48,423 bases of DNA, taken from contig CAAGDV010000010.1 of assembly GCA_900768755.1 (NCBI GenBank), forward strand, positions 1-48,423. The letters are read 5' to 3'. The notes beneath the pieces were generated by a model. The model did no database searches. It saw only the letters and a list, made by a program, of their open reading frames with translations, and was not told the origin of the DNA. Positions 13,250 through 22,265 of this stretch are shown here, piece after piece. Source of the stretch: Lachnospiraceae bacterium (GTDB lineage: Bacteria; Bacillota; Clostridia; Lachnospirales; Lachnospiraceae). The first letter of the stretch is position 1, and each line of letters opens with the position of its first letter. A program made the position numbers and the translations under genes.

Positions 13250-14788
13250 ATGAAGTTTTTTAGCCGAAACAAAGCTAGATATATATCATATGTTAAAGCG
13301 GCAGGAGTAGTGGCTTTATTCCTGCTTATTGTTATACCTTTTTCCAAGAAAATTTTTGCAGGCGAGGCAGAAAACGCTCCCGTAAAAGAGAGCTATATGG
13401 TTGTGCTGAACGGAACGGAACTTGGCTATGTCAGCGATAAAGCCGTTGCTGAGGAGGCATTGCTCGGGGCCCGCAATGATATTAATAATGACAACGACGG
13501 ATTTGCTTTTGTGAGCAGTGAGCTTTCTTTCCGCGAAGAGACTGTGGAGGGTGAACTCCTTAAAGAAGCTGATATGCAGTCTTCAATGTATGATGTTCTT
13601 TCTGATGCCGTTCAGGTTGTCAATGATTCAACAACCGCTTACACGGTAAGAATTGATGATTTTACCCTTGTTCTGGAGTCTAAGGATGACGTTGTGGAAC
13701 TTCTTGAACGTGTTAAGGACAAGTACAGCAACAATTCAGAACAGTTCTCAATCGAGCTGGTTGAGGATAAATCAGGCGTGTATACGTCGTACAAGACAAG
13801 ATTTGTATCAGCTGATGTCACAATCAATGAGGCAGCCATGGTGCTTTCGTCTGCTAATTCAGAGGATAAGGCGGGCGAGGTTGAGGCGGACGAGATTGTG
13901 TATGCCGATGGCGTTCTGTCTGTTGATTTCTGCGAGAACATAGAGATTATCCCGACAAAAGTCAGCGCTGACAACATAGTGTCTGTTGATGACGCATATG
14001 AGCTTATCACAAAAGAACATGATGAGCGCGGAACATATACAATAGTATACGGAGACTGCTTAAGTTCAATTGCCACCAAGCACGGACTGACACTTCAGCA
14101 ACTTCTCGATCTGAATGAAGGCTTTACGGTTAATACCGCAATATTTGCCGGCGATGTTGTTACGGTTACGGTACCGGCATCCGAATTGTCGGTGGTAGTT
14201 ATTGAGGAGCAGTCATATGACGAGGAGTATTCCGCACCGATAACTTATGTTGATAACAACAGCTGGTACAGAGGAACAGAGAAAGTCAAAAGCGAAGGAA
14301 GCAAGGGAAGCCGTTCGGTTGTGGCTCTTGTGACATATGTTAACGGCAAAGAGACCAAGAGAGAGATAATACATCAGGTAGTTACGAAAGAGGCAACCCC
14401 GAAGGTGGTAGAGCGCGGAACACTTACGCCTCCTACATTCATTAAGCCTGTTAACTGCAGCATTATTACCAACGGATACAAAGCAGGTCATTTAGCTATT
14501 GACTGGGGCGTAAGAATGGGTACTTCTGTTAAGGCATCCTGCGCCGGTACGGTTATTATGGCCGGATGGTTCGGAAACAGCGGATATACCGTAAAGATTC
14601 AGCATCCTAACGGTATGGTCACCCAGTATTCGCATCTCAGTTCAATAAATGTATCGTACGGACAGTATGTAAACCAGGGTCAGGTAGTTGCTTATTCAGG
14701 AGCGTCAGGCCGAGTTACGGGACCGCATCTTCATTTCGCGATGTACAAAAACGGAGTGGCAGTTAACCCGCTTTCCTATGTAAAATAG
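13250..14788 (+). CDS. LysM-G5-M23 family cell-wall peptidase
   Basis: This 512-residue protein has an N-terminal membrane segment or uncleaved signal (about 15-31), an unassigned region to about 255, a LysM domain (YTIVYGDCLSSIATKHGL, about 262-308) that binds glycan, a G5 domain (about 315-389) and a C-terminal M23 peptidase (395-512). The M23 zinc ligands are visible: His414 and Asp418 in HLAIDWG, and His495 in GPHLHF with His493 as catalytic partner. M23 enzymes cut peptide bridges of peptidoglycan. It faces outside and probably remodels the wall in growth or sporulation. It is monocistronic, with its own promoter, a WalR-type box and a terminator. Confidence 0.92.
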   Translation: MKFFSRNKARYISYVKAAGVVALFLLIVIPFSKKIFAGEAENAPVKESYMVVLNGTELGYVSDKAVAEEALLGARNDINNDNDGFAFVSSELSFREETVEGELLKEADMQSSMYDVLSDAVQVVNDSTTAYTVRIDDFTLVLESKDDVVELLERVKDKYSNNSEQFSIELVEDKSGVYTSYKTRFVSADVTINEAAMVLSSANSEDKAGEVEADEIVYADGVLSVDFCENIEIIPTKVSADNIVSVDDAYELITKEHDERGTYTIVYGDCLSSIATKHGLTLQQLLDLNEGFTVNTAIFAGDVVTVTVPASELSVVVIEEQSYDEEYSAPITYVDNNSWYRGTEKVKSEGSKGSRSVVALVTYVNGKETKREIIHQVVTKEATPKVVERGTLTPPTFIKPVNCSIITNGYKAGHLAIDWGVRMGTSVKASCAGTVIMAGWFGNSGYTVKIQHPNGMVTQYSHLSSINVSYGQYVNQGQVVAYSGASGRVTGPHLHFAMYKNGVAVNPLSYVK

Positions 14789-14811
14789 ATTATTTTAGAG
14801 AATTCACAGGT

Positions 14812-14849
14812 GCAGAAGAGTTATAATTGCATATCTCTTCTGCATTTTT
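14812..14849 (+). terminator. Intrinsic terminator after the M23 peptidase gene
   Basis: GCAGAAGAG (14812-14820) pairs with CTCTTCTGC (14835-14843) around a 14-nt loop, followed by ATTTTTC. Confidence 0.85.
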
Positions 14850-14863
14850 CTGCATACCCGCAC

Positions 14864-14891
14864 TTTACAAATGAACAGATTGTGATATAAT
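14864..14891 (+). promoter_or_regulatory. Sigma-A-type promoter for murA
   Basis: TTTACA (14864-14869) and TATAAT (14886-14891) are spaced by 16 bp, 48 bp before the murA start. Confidence 0.65.
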
Positions 14892-14939
14892 GGTTGTGCA
14901 TTATGTGAGGGATTCTTCAATAGAACATTGAGGTATAAT

Positions 14940-16238
14940 ATGGAACAGTATGTTATAAGAGGTGGAAAGAGACTGCAGGGTGAAGTTAGTATAAGCGGCG
15001 CAAAGAATGCCGCGCTCGCAATTCTCGCAGCTGCAGTAATGTCCGATGAAACCGTTACGATAGAGAACGTTCCCTATGTCAGGGATACACGAGTGGTAAT
15101 TGAGGCGATTAAGGATATAGGAGCAATTGTTGAACAGGTTGACAAGCATACCTTTAAGATTAACGGAAGCACAATCTATTCGACAACAGTCAATTACGAA
15201 TATATCAAAAAGATAAGAGCGTCGTATTATCTTTTGGGCGCATTGCTGGGCAAGATGCAGAATGCCAAAGTGGCACTTCCGGGAGGATGTAATATCGGAA
15301 TCCGTCCCGTTGACCAGCATATAAAGGGACTCAGGCTTTTGGGCGCAAAGGTTGAGATAGAGCACGGAATGTTGTGCGCGAACGCAGACAGGCTTGTGGG
15401 CAGTCATATTTACCTTGACATGGTAACTGTCGGTGCGACCATCAACATCATGCTTGCCGCGTGCCTTGCTGAGGGCAAAACAATTATTGAGAATGCCGCA
15501 AAAGAGCCGCATGTCGTTGATGTTGCCAACTTCCTTAACTGCATGGGCGCGGACATCAAGGGCGCCGGTACCGATGTAATAAGAATTAACGGTGTAAAGA
15601 AGCTTCACGGCACAACCTATTCGATTATTCCGGATCAGATTGAGGCAGGAACATTTATGATTGCAGCGGCCGCAACGCAGGGCGACGTAACCGTTAAGAA
15701 CGTGATTCCGCGTCATCTGGAAGCTATTACGGCAAAGCTTGTGGAGATTGGATGTACTGTCGAGGAATATGATGAGTCAGTGCGGGTTATCGGAAATAAT
15801 AACCTTCAGCACACGACAATTAAGACTCTTCCGTATCCTGGATTTCCTACGGATATGCAGCCCCAGGCTACGGTACTTCTCACCAGATGCAACGGTACAA
15901 GCATTGTTACGGAGAGCATTTGGGAGAACCGTTACAAATATGTTGACGAACTTGTGAGAATGGGCTGCAATATTACCGTTGAGGGCAATACGGCGATTAT
16001 CACCGGAGGCGACAGGGTTATGGGCACAGAGGTTGCCGCACCGGATTTAAGGGCAGGAGCCGCGCTGGTGATTGCAGGACTCATGGCCGAAGGAAAGACC
16101 GTTATTGACGATATTAAATATATCGAGCGCGGTTATGAGGATTTTGACCAGAAGCTTCGCCTTCTCGGTGCAGAGATAATTAAAGCAGAATGTGAGAAAG
16201 ACATAAGACAATTTGATTTCAAAATTGTGGGTGAATAG
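14940..16238 (+). CDS. murA: UDP-N-acetylglucosamine 1-carboxyvinyltransferase
   Basis: This cytoplasmic enzyme transfers enolpyruvate from PEP to UDP-GlcNAc, the first committed step of peptidoglycan synthesis, and is the fosfomycin target. The 432-residue protein has the N-terminal GGKRLQGEVSISGAKNAAL signature and the catalytic loop PGGCNIGIRPVDQHIKGL, with Cys117 equivalent to the active-site Cys. TDMQPQ and DLRAGAALVIAG are conserved near the C-terminus. ATG 14940 matches family N-termini; an in-frame TTG lies at 14928. It has its own promoter and a strong terminator. Confidence 0.97.
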   Translation: MEQYVIRGGKRLQGEVSISGAKNAALAILAAAVMSDETVTIENVPYVRDTRVVIEAIKDIGAIVEQVDKHTFKINGSTIYSTTVNYEYIKKIRASYYLLGALLGKMQNAKVALPGGCNIGIRPVDQHIKGLRLLGAKVEIEHGMLCANADRLVGSHIYLDMVTVGATINIMLAACLAEGKTIIENAAKEPHVVDVANFLNCMGADIKGAGTDVIRINGVKKLHGTTYSIIPDQIEAGTFMIAAAATQGDVTVKNVIPRHLEAITAKLVEIGCTVEEYDESVRVIGNNNLQHTTIKTLPYPGFPTDMQPQATVLLTRCNGTSIVTESIWENRYKYVDELVRMGCNITVEGNTAIITGGDRVMGTEVAAPDLRAGAALVIAGLMAEGKTVIDDIKYIERGYEDFDQKLRLLGAEIIKAECEKDIRQFDFKIVGE

Positions 16239-16246
16239 ATTTTATT

Positions 16247-16289
16247 AACAGAAACCCCGGTAGCATATCAATGCACCGGGGTTTCTGTT
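16247..16289. terminator. Bidirectional terminator between murA and the HD-GYP gene
   Basis: A perfect 15-bp stem, AACAGAAACCCCGGT (16247-16261) with its complement at 16275-16289, lies between the convergent genes. A-rich and T-rich outer arms let it terminate both; it overlaps the HD-GYP stop codon. Confidence 0.9.
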
Positions 16290-17394
16290 ATATTATCTGA
16301 ACTATCTTCAAATCTCTCTCATTGTAGAGGTCGACAAAATCATTGCCAACCTTGACAATCGGACGATACAGACAGCGTGAATTAATCATTACAATCTCTC
16401 CGACTCTTCCGTCAGAAAGCCGTACGTTGTTGTGAAGATAAGATGAAACTATATTCTCGAGAAATGTCATTATGTACTGCGGGTCATATTTGTGAAGCCC
16501 CTCAGAGTCAAAAATCTGTATTACTTCAAAAGGACAGTGACCCTTGCGGTATGAGCGCGATGACGTCATGGCATCGTACACGTCCGCTATGGCAATTATC
16601 TTGGCAAAGTCGGGGATATTCTCCAAAGTGCTTCTGAAAGGATATCCTGAGCCGTCACAGCGCTCGTGGTGATAGATGACGGCATCCTTTATTCTCATGT
16701 CAAGCACCTGGTTCTTAACAATGTCGTAACCCTTCTTGACATGGCTCTTAATTGTGGCAAATTCCTCGTCCGTGAGCTTTTCGGTCTTGTTAAGAAGCTT
16801 GACGGGAATGAGCACCTTGCCGACATCGTGCAGAATACCTGCCAGAGCCAGCTGGTTAAGGTCGGCGCGCTTCATGCCGAGCCAGCGGCCGAGAACGACA
16901 CTTATTATGGCAACGTTGAGACTGTGATGATAAGTAGGCTCATCCGTAGGCTCAAGATTGTACATTACATCAAAAATCTGAATGGTTGTCTTGCAGGATT
17001 TTATGAGCGAAAACACATTGTTAATAAGAGTGACTGAATCAACGGGATGACTTATGTGTACAAGCTCATCGAGATTGCGCTGTACGGATGAAAGTGCAAC
17101 GCTGTATGCAGACACAAATGCCTTATACTCGGGGGAAGCCTTAACCTTGTCCGAATAGTCGAGATTCACAGGAATTGACGACTGAGTCACAGCCTTTGCA
17201 GGGGCTTTCGGAATCTCCGCATCCGGTTCTCCGATGGGAACCTCTGATATTGAAAAAAAGTCCAGCTTCTGTATGGTATCGTTATCCAGAACCATTCCCT
17301 TACTAAGAATAAGTCTTCCTGATGAATCCAATACGTCCTCATATACCGTCATACCCGGTTCAAGCTCAAAAGAAAACAAAATTTTTTTGCTCAT
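16288..17394 (-). CDS. HD-GYP domain phosphodiesterase
   Basis: This 368-residue cytoplasmic protein carries an HD-GYP domain in its C-terminal part: HHSLNVA at 156-162, HDVGK at 189-193 and HHERCDGSGYP at 242-252. This is the full signature of enzymes that degrade cyclic di-GMP or related dinucleotides. The N-terminal region (1-145) starts with a segment like those seen before other HD-GYP domains (ELEPGMTVYEDVLD) and may sense a signal; no receiver domain is present. It is transcribed from a perfect consensus promoter divergent from the polyamine operon and ends in a shared terminator with murA. Confidence 0.92.
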   Translation of the reverse strand: MSKKILFSFELEPGMTVYEDVLDSSGRLILSKGMVLDNDTIQKLDFFSISEVPIGEPDAEIPKAPAKAVTQSSIPVNLDYSDKVKASPEYKAFVSAYSVALSSVQRNLDELVHISHPVDSVTLINNVFSLIKSCKTTIQIFDVMYNLEPTDEPTYHHSLNVAIISVVLGRWLGMKRADLNQLALAGILHDVGKVLIPVKLLNKTEKLTDEEFATIKSHVKKGYDIVKNQVLDMRIKDAVIYHHERCDGSGYPFRSTLENIPDFAKIIAIADVYDAMTSSRSYRKGHCPFEVIQIFDSEGLHKYDPQYIMTFLENIVSSYLHNNVRLSDGRVGEIVMINSRCLYRPIVKVGNDFVDLYNERDLKIVQII

Positions 17395-17413
17395 AATAAC
17401 CCTCTGAAAATGT

Positions 17414-17459
17414 ATTATAACACAATTTACATTATAATTGCAAACCCTCGCCGTGTCAA
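17414..17459 (-). promoter_or_regulatory. Consensus sigma-A promoter(s) for the HD-GYP gene
   Basis: On the minus strand, TTGACA (17459-17454) and TATAAT (17436-17431) are spaced by exactly 17 bp, a full consensus match. A second TATAAT (17419-17414) has TTGCAA 18 bp upstream (17443-17438), suggesting tandem promoters. Confidence 0.75.
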
Positions 17460-17481
17460 TTAATTATACATAAAAAAATTG

Positions 17482-17510
17482 TTGACGCTACCCCCCTAAT
17501 AATATATATT
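17482..17510 (+). promoter_or_regulatory. Sigma-A-type promoter for potABCD
   Basis: TTGACG (17482-17487) and TATATT (17505-17510) are 17 bp apart and 33 bp before the potA start. The divergent HD-GYP promoter begins 23 bp upstream. Confidence 0.7.
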
Positions 17511-17542
17511 TATTCTATCTGGGGAAAGGTAAAGGTACAGCA

Positions 17543-19051
17543 ATGGATAAGAGTCAGTCAGGGAACATTATTGAATTAAAAGGAATTACCAAGCGCTTTG
17601 AGGATAATTTCATAGCGGTTGAAGATTTTAACCTTGAGGTGAAGAAAGGGGAGTTTGTGACCTTTCTCGGACCGTCAGGATGCGGAAAGACAACAACACT
17701 TAGGATGATAGCGGGCTTTGATATCCCATCGTCCGGACAGATACTTTTAAACGGAGAGGATATAAGCAAGCTGCCGCCCAACAAAAGACCGATTAACACG
17801 GTGTTCCAGCGCTATGCCCTTTTCCCGCATCTTAATATCTTTGATAATGTCGCTTTTGGTCTCAGATACAAGACCAAGGATGTCACATACACAAACGATG
17901 CAGGTGATACAATCGTGCGCAGGGAGAAGCTTTCCAAGAAAGAAATCAGCGAGAAGGTAAAACGCGCCCTTGCGGTGGTCGACCTTGAAGGCTTTGAGAA
18001 GAGAAGCATACAGACTCTTTCGGGAGGACAGCAGCAGAGAATTGCGATTGCAAGAGCGATTGTCAACGAGCCGGAGATTCTCCTTCTGGACGAGCCCCTT
18101 GGTGCTCTGGATTTAAAGATGCGCAAGGAGATGCAGCTTGAGCTTAAAGCGATGCACAAAGAACTCGGTATCACATTTATCTATGTTACGCATGATCAGG
18201 AGGAGGCCCTCACGATGTCGGACAAGGTTGTTGTCATGTCCGACGGAATGATTCAGCAGGTAGGTACTCCTGAGGAAATATACAACGAACCCAACACGGT
18301 ATTTGTCGCTGACTTTATCGGGGAGAGCAATATTTTTACCGGAAAGATGAGCGCCAAAAGAAAAGTAAACTTCTGCGGTGCGGATTTCGAGTGTGTTGAC
18401 GATATGGCGCTTGGCGCAAAGGTCGATGTGGTTATCAGACCGGAGGATGTCATTATGACAACGCCGGAGAACGGCACAATCACCGGCAAAGTTACCTCTG
18501 TTATTTTCAAAGGAATGCATTATGAGATAATTGTCGAGTCGGGTTCTAATGAGATGGTTATCCAGAGCACAAAGAGTGCCAATGTAGGAGAGACGATAGG
18601 CATGTGCATAGAGCCGGACGGAATTCATGTTATTCTCGCGGACACCAATATCAACGTATATGACGGTGAGCTCACAAGGGATTACACGGTTCTTTTCGCC
18701 GATGGAGAATTTGAGTGCGATGTAACAAAGCTGTATCCGGGCTCTATTATCAATGATGACGGTGTGCTTGTGGATGGCGAGGGAGTTGAGATTGAGACTG
18801 CCGGAACCAAAGTCACCGTGCATGTTCCGGTTGACAAAGTCAGCATGAGTGATGATATTGATGCGGGCGGGACAACGGGACGCATTATTTCGCTCATTTA
18901 CAAGGGAGACCATTACCACTATATCGTCCGTACCAATGAGACTGAGGAGGACATTCACCTTCACGACGAGTACTTGTGGAACGAGAATGACCGCGTCAGC
19001 GTCATTATTCCAAAAGACTGTATCGAACTTACTTTGCAGACTGAAGAATGA
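17543..19051 (+). CDS. potA: Spermidine/putrescine ABC transporter ATP-binding protein, C-terminally extended
   Basis: PotA is the ATPase that powers polyamine uptake. Visible are Walker A GPSGCGKTT (43-51), the Q-loop at Gln89, the signature LSGGQQQR (159-166), Walker B ILLLDEP (179-185) and the switch His217. A charged insert (about 109-133) lies between the Q-loop and the signature. A TOBE-like regulatory domain follows to about residue 365. The protein then continues for about 135 more residues that seem to contain a second TOBE-like segment (GRIISLIYKGDHYHYIV), giving 502 residues against about 350-380 for usual PotA. First gene of a four-gene operon. Confidence 0.93.
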   Translation: MDKSQSGNIIELKGITKRFEDNFIAVEDFNLEVKKGEFVTFLGPSGCGKTTTLRMIAGFDIPSSGQILLNGEDISKLPPNKRPINTVFQRYALFPHLNIFDNVAFGLRYKTKDVTYTNDAGDTIVRREKLSKKEISEKVKRALAVVDLEGFEKRSIQTLSGGQQQRIAIARAIVNEPEILLLDEPLGALDLKMRKEMQLELKAMHKELGITFIYVTHDQEEALTMSDKVVVMSDGMIQQVGTPEEIYNEPNTVFVADFIGESNIFTGKMSAKRKVNFCGADFECVDDMALGAKVDVVIRPEDVIMTTPENGTITGKVTSVIFKGMHYEIIVESGSNEMVIQSTKSANVGETIGMCIEPDGIHVILADTNINVYDGELTRDYTVLFADGEFECDVTKLYPGSIINDDGVLVDGEGVEIETAGTKVTVHVPVDKVSMSDDIDAGGTTGRIISLIYKGDHYHYIVRTNETEEDIHLHDEYLWNENDRVSVIIPKDCIELTLQTEE

Positions 19052-19065
19052 GAGGAGAAACGCAC

Positions 19066-19857
19066 ATGAGATTTCGTTTTTCGCGCAGACAACTGTGCAT
19101 TCCGTATGCGGCGTTTCTTATCTGCTTTGTTATAGCGCCGCTTTTTGTGATTTTGTATTATGCGTTTACCAACGGAGAAGGCAGGTTTACTTTTGATAAT
19201 CTTATCGGATTTTTTACGAGCCCCAATACAATCGGTACATTGTGCTACAGCCTTGTGTTAGCGATAACCGTGACTGCCGTGTGCCTTTTGCTTGCGTACC
19301 CCGTTGCATATATTCTGGCCAGAAGCCGGATGAAGAAAAAAGCAGTCCTGCTCATGCTGTTTATTGTTCCGATGTGGATTAATTTTACCCTGAGGATAGT
19401 TGCACTTAAGGAGGTTTTGACGCTTATTGAGGGCAACCTCTCTTATCACCCGTTTTTGAATTCGGTCATAGGAATGACTTATGATTTCCTGCCGTTTATG
19501 ATTCTTCCGCTATATACTTCGCTCAGCAAGATGGACAACAGCCTTCTGGAGGCTGCCAACGACCTCGGAGCGAACAGGGCGTCAGCGTTTTTTGCAGTTA
19601 CGGTGCCGCTTTCGGTGCCCGGAATTATCAGCGGAGTGACTATGGTTTTTCTGCCGGCAATGACCAATTATGTAATCCTTGATATGCTGTACAACAGCAC
19701 ATATATTATGGGAAGTCTTATCGGAAGCTACTTCCACGCATATGACTGGAATAACGGTTCAATGATTTCGATTGTGCTTCTGGTGATTATTTTTGTAATT
19801 ACATGGGTGACCAACGGATTCAAGGAAGAAGAGACAAACAGGGGGTCACTGCTATGA
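19066..19857 (+). CDS. potB: Spermidine/putrescine ABC transporter permease
   Basis: This 263-residue membrane protein has about six hydrophobic segments and the permease EAA loop (EAANDLGANRASAFFAVTVPLSVPG) that docks on the ATPase. The ATG at 19066 has GAGAGGAG 8 nt upstream. An in-frame ATG at 19048 overlaps the potA stop but would use its own ribosome-binding region as coding. Its stop overlaps the potC start (ATGA), so translation is coupled. Confidence 0.9.
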   Translation: MRFRFSRRQLCIPYAAFLICFVIAPLFVILYYAFTNGEGRFTFDNLIGFFTSPNTIGTLCYSLVLAITVTAVCLLLAYPVAYILARSRMKKKAVLLMLFIVPMWINFTLRIVALKEVLTLIEGNLSYHPFLNSVIGMTYDFLPFMILPLYTSLSKMDNSLLEAANDLGANRASAFFAVTVPLSVPGIISGVTMVFLPAMTNYVILDMLYNSTYIMGSLIGSYFHAYDWNNGSMISIVLLVIIFVITWVTNGFKEEETNRGSLL

Positions 19858-20663
19858 TGAGAAAAATACTTAAAAGCATTGTGCTCGGTGCGGTTCTTTT
19901 GTTTATGTATCTGCCAATACTGATTCTCATGGTATACAGTTTTACGGATACCGCAATCATCGGAGCACACGGCAGTTTTTCCGTTAAGAATTATGCTACT
20001 TTGTTTACGACTCCCGAGCTTTTGTCGATGATTGGGGGAACGTTCCTGCTTGCGTTTGTGTCGGCTTTTATTGCTACCGTTCTGGGAACGGCGGGTGCCA
20101 TCGGAGCATTTTATTCCAAAAAAGCGGCCAGAAATGCGATAAACTTCGCCAATCAGGTACCGGTCGTAAATGCAGAGGTAGTGACTGCGTTTTCACTGTG
20201 CGTGTTGCTCATTGTCGTGCTCGGCATGAGCAAGGAGAGCTATGTGCCGCTTGTGATAGGGCATGTTGTTCTGTGTACGCCGTTTGTGTATCTGTCGGTT
20301 GTTCCCAAGCTTAAGCAGATGGATAACAGCCTTTATGAGGCGGCACTGGACCTGGGAGCCGGCGCGCCGCAGGCTTTGTTCCGGGTGGTAATTCCGCAGC
20401 TCATCCCCGGCGTAATATCAGGATTTTTCCTTTCGATTACGCTTTCGCTGGATGATTATTTCATCACTACCTATACGAAACCCGCAACATTTGACACGAT
20501 AAGCACCTATGTTGTCAATGCAACCAAAGGTTCGCATACGGAGATTAAGACAGCGTTATGGGCACTCGCCACGGTTCTTTTTGTGGCAGTCTTCGCTGTT
20601 GTTATCCTAAGTAATTTTGCGGGCAGAAAGAAGGAGGAAAAAGACGATGAGCATATTGCGTAG
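19854..20663 (+). CDS. potC: Spermidine/putrescine ABC transporter permease
   Basis: The 269-residue second permease has six predicted membrane segments and an EAA loop (EAALDLGAGAPQALFRVVIPQLIPG). The ATG at 19854 overlaps the potB stop and has GGGGG 8 nt upstream; the next codon is also ATG. The 3' end overlaps potD by 17 nt. PotB and PotC form the heterodimeric channel. Confidence 0.9.
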   Translation: MMRKILKSIVLGAVLLFMYLPILILMVYSFTDTAIIGAHGSFSVKNYATLFTTPELLSMIGGTFLLAFVSAFIATVLGTAGAIGAFYSKKAARNAINFANQVPVVNAEVVTAFSLCVLLIVVLGMSKESYVPLVIGHVVLCTPFVYLSVVPKLKQMDNSLYEAALDLGAGAPQALFRVVIPQLIPGVISGFFLSITLSLDDYFITTYTKPATFDTISTYVVNATKGSHTEIKTALWALATVLFVAVFAVVILSNFAGRKKEEKDDEHIA

Positions 20664-22173
20664 AAAAACTGCTATTTTTTTCGCAACATTGATGCTTGCG
20701 GTTACATTACTTCCGGCGGTACAATCCACTGCTGCTTCCGATGAGATAGTGCTCAGGGTATGCAGCTGGGAAGAGTATATTGACGAGGGCGGTTGGGAAG
20801 AAGACGAAGTCATTGACCTTGAGAGCGGAGATATTTTTGGCGAGAACAGCATAGTTTCCGATTTTGAGACATGGTATTACGAGACTTACAACAGACATGT
20901 GCGCGTTGAGTATTCGACCTTCGGAACCAATGAGGAATTGTACAGCCAGCTTACGCTCGGTGATACCTACGACCTCGTATGTCCGTCGGATTACATGATT
21001 ATGAAGCTCATGAGCGAGGGCATGCTTGAACCCTTGTCGGAGAGCTTTTTTGACGAAGGCATAGAGACCAATTATTATATCAAAGGGGTTTCGCCGTATA
21101 TCCGCAGCGTGTTTTTGGAGAATGAGATTAACGGCGAGGAATGGGGAAAATACGCAGCCTGCTTCATGTGGGGAATCACGGGTTTTTTGTATAACCCGGA
21201 GAAGGTCGAGCGGGAGGATGTATTAACCTGGTCTGCGCTCCTTGATGACAAATACTACAGGCAGATTACGATAAAGGACAATGTGAGGGATGCGTATTTC
21301 CCCGCACTTGCAATTCTTAACAAAGAGCTGCTTCTTGATAGGAGCTTTGTGACGAGCGAGGGATATCACAATAAGCTGACTAATATTATGAATGTGACCG
21401 ATTCAGCGGCAATAAATGCCGCAGAGGCGATACTAAAAGATATCCGCGCAAATGTGTATTCTTTTGAGACTGACAGCGGAAAGGCGGACATGGTCAGCGG
21501 AAAAGTACTGATTAACTTACAGTGGTCGGGGGATGCCGTATACGCCATGGACCAGGCCGAGGAGGATGATCTGTATCTGTACTGGGCTGTTCCAAACGAG
21601 TGTACCAACCTTTGGTTTGACGGTTATGCCATGTTAAAGAACGGAATCAACGGGAATGCAGACAAAAAGCATGCCGCTGAAGCCTTCATCAATTATCTGT
21701 CAAGACCTGACAATGCCGTGCGCAATATGTATTACATCGGATACACCTCGGCAATTGCCGGTGGCGAGGACGAGAGAGTGTGGGAATACCTGGAGTGGTG
21801 TTATGGAGCCGAGGAGGACGAGGAAGAGCTGATTGACTATGACCTTAATTACTTTTTCGGGGAAGAGGATTCCGAGGAGTATGTCCTATGCGCGCCTGCC
21901 GAGCAGATGTACAGACAGCTTTCGGCGCAATATCCCCTTGAGGAACAGATTGAAAAGAGTGCTGTCATGGACTACTTCGATGAGAAGGCCAATGCGGAGA
22001 TTAATCAGATGTGGATTAATGTCAGATGTTTTAATCTGTCAATGATTTCATTGAGCCAGTGGCTGACGGCGTTACTCATTATCGCGATTATTGCCGCAGG
22101 GGTGGTAATTTTTGTCAACCGGAGGTCTATTTTTGCCAGAAAAGCCCCCAAAGGATACAGACGTATCGAATAA
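20647..22173 (+). CDS. potD: Polyamine ABC transporter substrate-binding protein with C-terminal membrane anchor
   Basis: This is the extracellular polyamine-binding component: a signal peptide or N-terminal membrane segment (about 6-28), then a PotD-like type 2 periplasmic-binding domain (LRVCSWEEYIDEG, YDLVCPSDYMIMKL, LINLQWSGDAVYAM). The protein has 508 residues, about 150 more than usual, with an acidic stretch (GAEEDEEELIDYD) near 393-405. It ends in a hydrophobic helix (LTALLIIAIIAAGVVIFV) followed by basic residues. There is no lipobox, so the C-terminal helix probably anchors it. ATG 20647 has AGGAGG 8 nt upstream inside potC. Confidence 0.88.
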   Translation: MSILRRKTAIFFATLMLAVTLLPAVQSTAASDEIVLRVCSWEEYIDEGGWEEDEVIDLESGDIFGENSIVSDFETWYYETYNRHVRVEYSTFGTNEELYSQLTLGDTYDLVCPSDYMIMKLMSEGMLEPLSESFFDEGIETNYYIKGVSPYIRSVFLENEINGEEWGKYAACFMWGITGFLYNPEKVEREDVLTWSALLDDKYYRQITIKDNVRDAYFPALAILNKELLLDRSFVTSEGYHNKLTNIMNVTDSAAINAAEAILKDIRANVYSFETDSGKADMVSGKVLINLQWSGDAVYAMDQAEEDDLYLYWAVPNECTNLWFDGYAMLKNGINGNADKKHAAEAFINYLSRPDNAVRNMYYIGYTSAIAGGEDERVWEYLEWCYGAEEDEEELIDYDLNYFFGEEDSEEYVLCAPAEQMYRQLSAQYPLEEQIEKSAVMDYFDEKANAEINQMWINVRCFNLSMISLSQWLTALLIIAIIAAGVVIFVNRRSIFARKAPKGYRRIE

Positions 22174-22206
22174 AGGCATGTATGTCAAAAACTTCAATAC
22201 TGATTG

Positions 22207-22235
22207 TTGACATATAAAAGAAAAGGATATATTAT
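22207..22235 (+). promoter_or_regulatory. Sigma-A promoter for metK
   Basis: TTGACA (22207-22212) and TATTAT (22230-22235) are 17 bp apart. The predicted start of transcription, near 22242, is about 25 nt before the riboswitch. Confidence 0.75.
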
Positions 22236-22265
22236 TAATTTGTAAAAGTTCATATATGAATCCTG

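Noticed and set aside
14901..15716. A 271-codon minus-strand frame opposite murA.
   Set aside because: murA is unmistakable on the plus strand and the reverse frame shows no domain.
18113..18964. A 283-codon minus-strand frame opposite potA.
   Set aside because: Shadow of the potA coding sequence; no start signals and biased composition.
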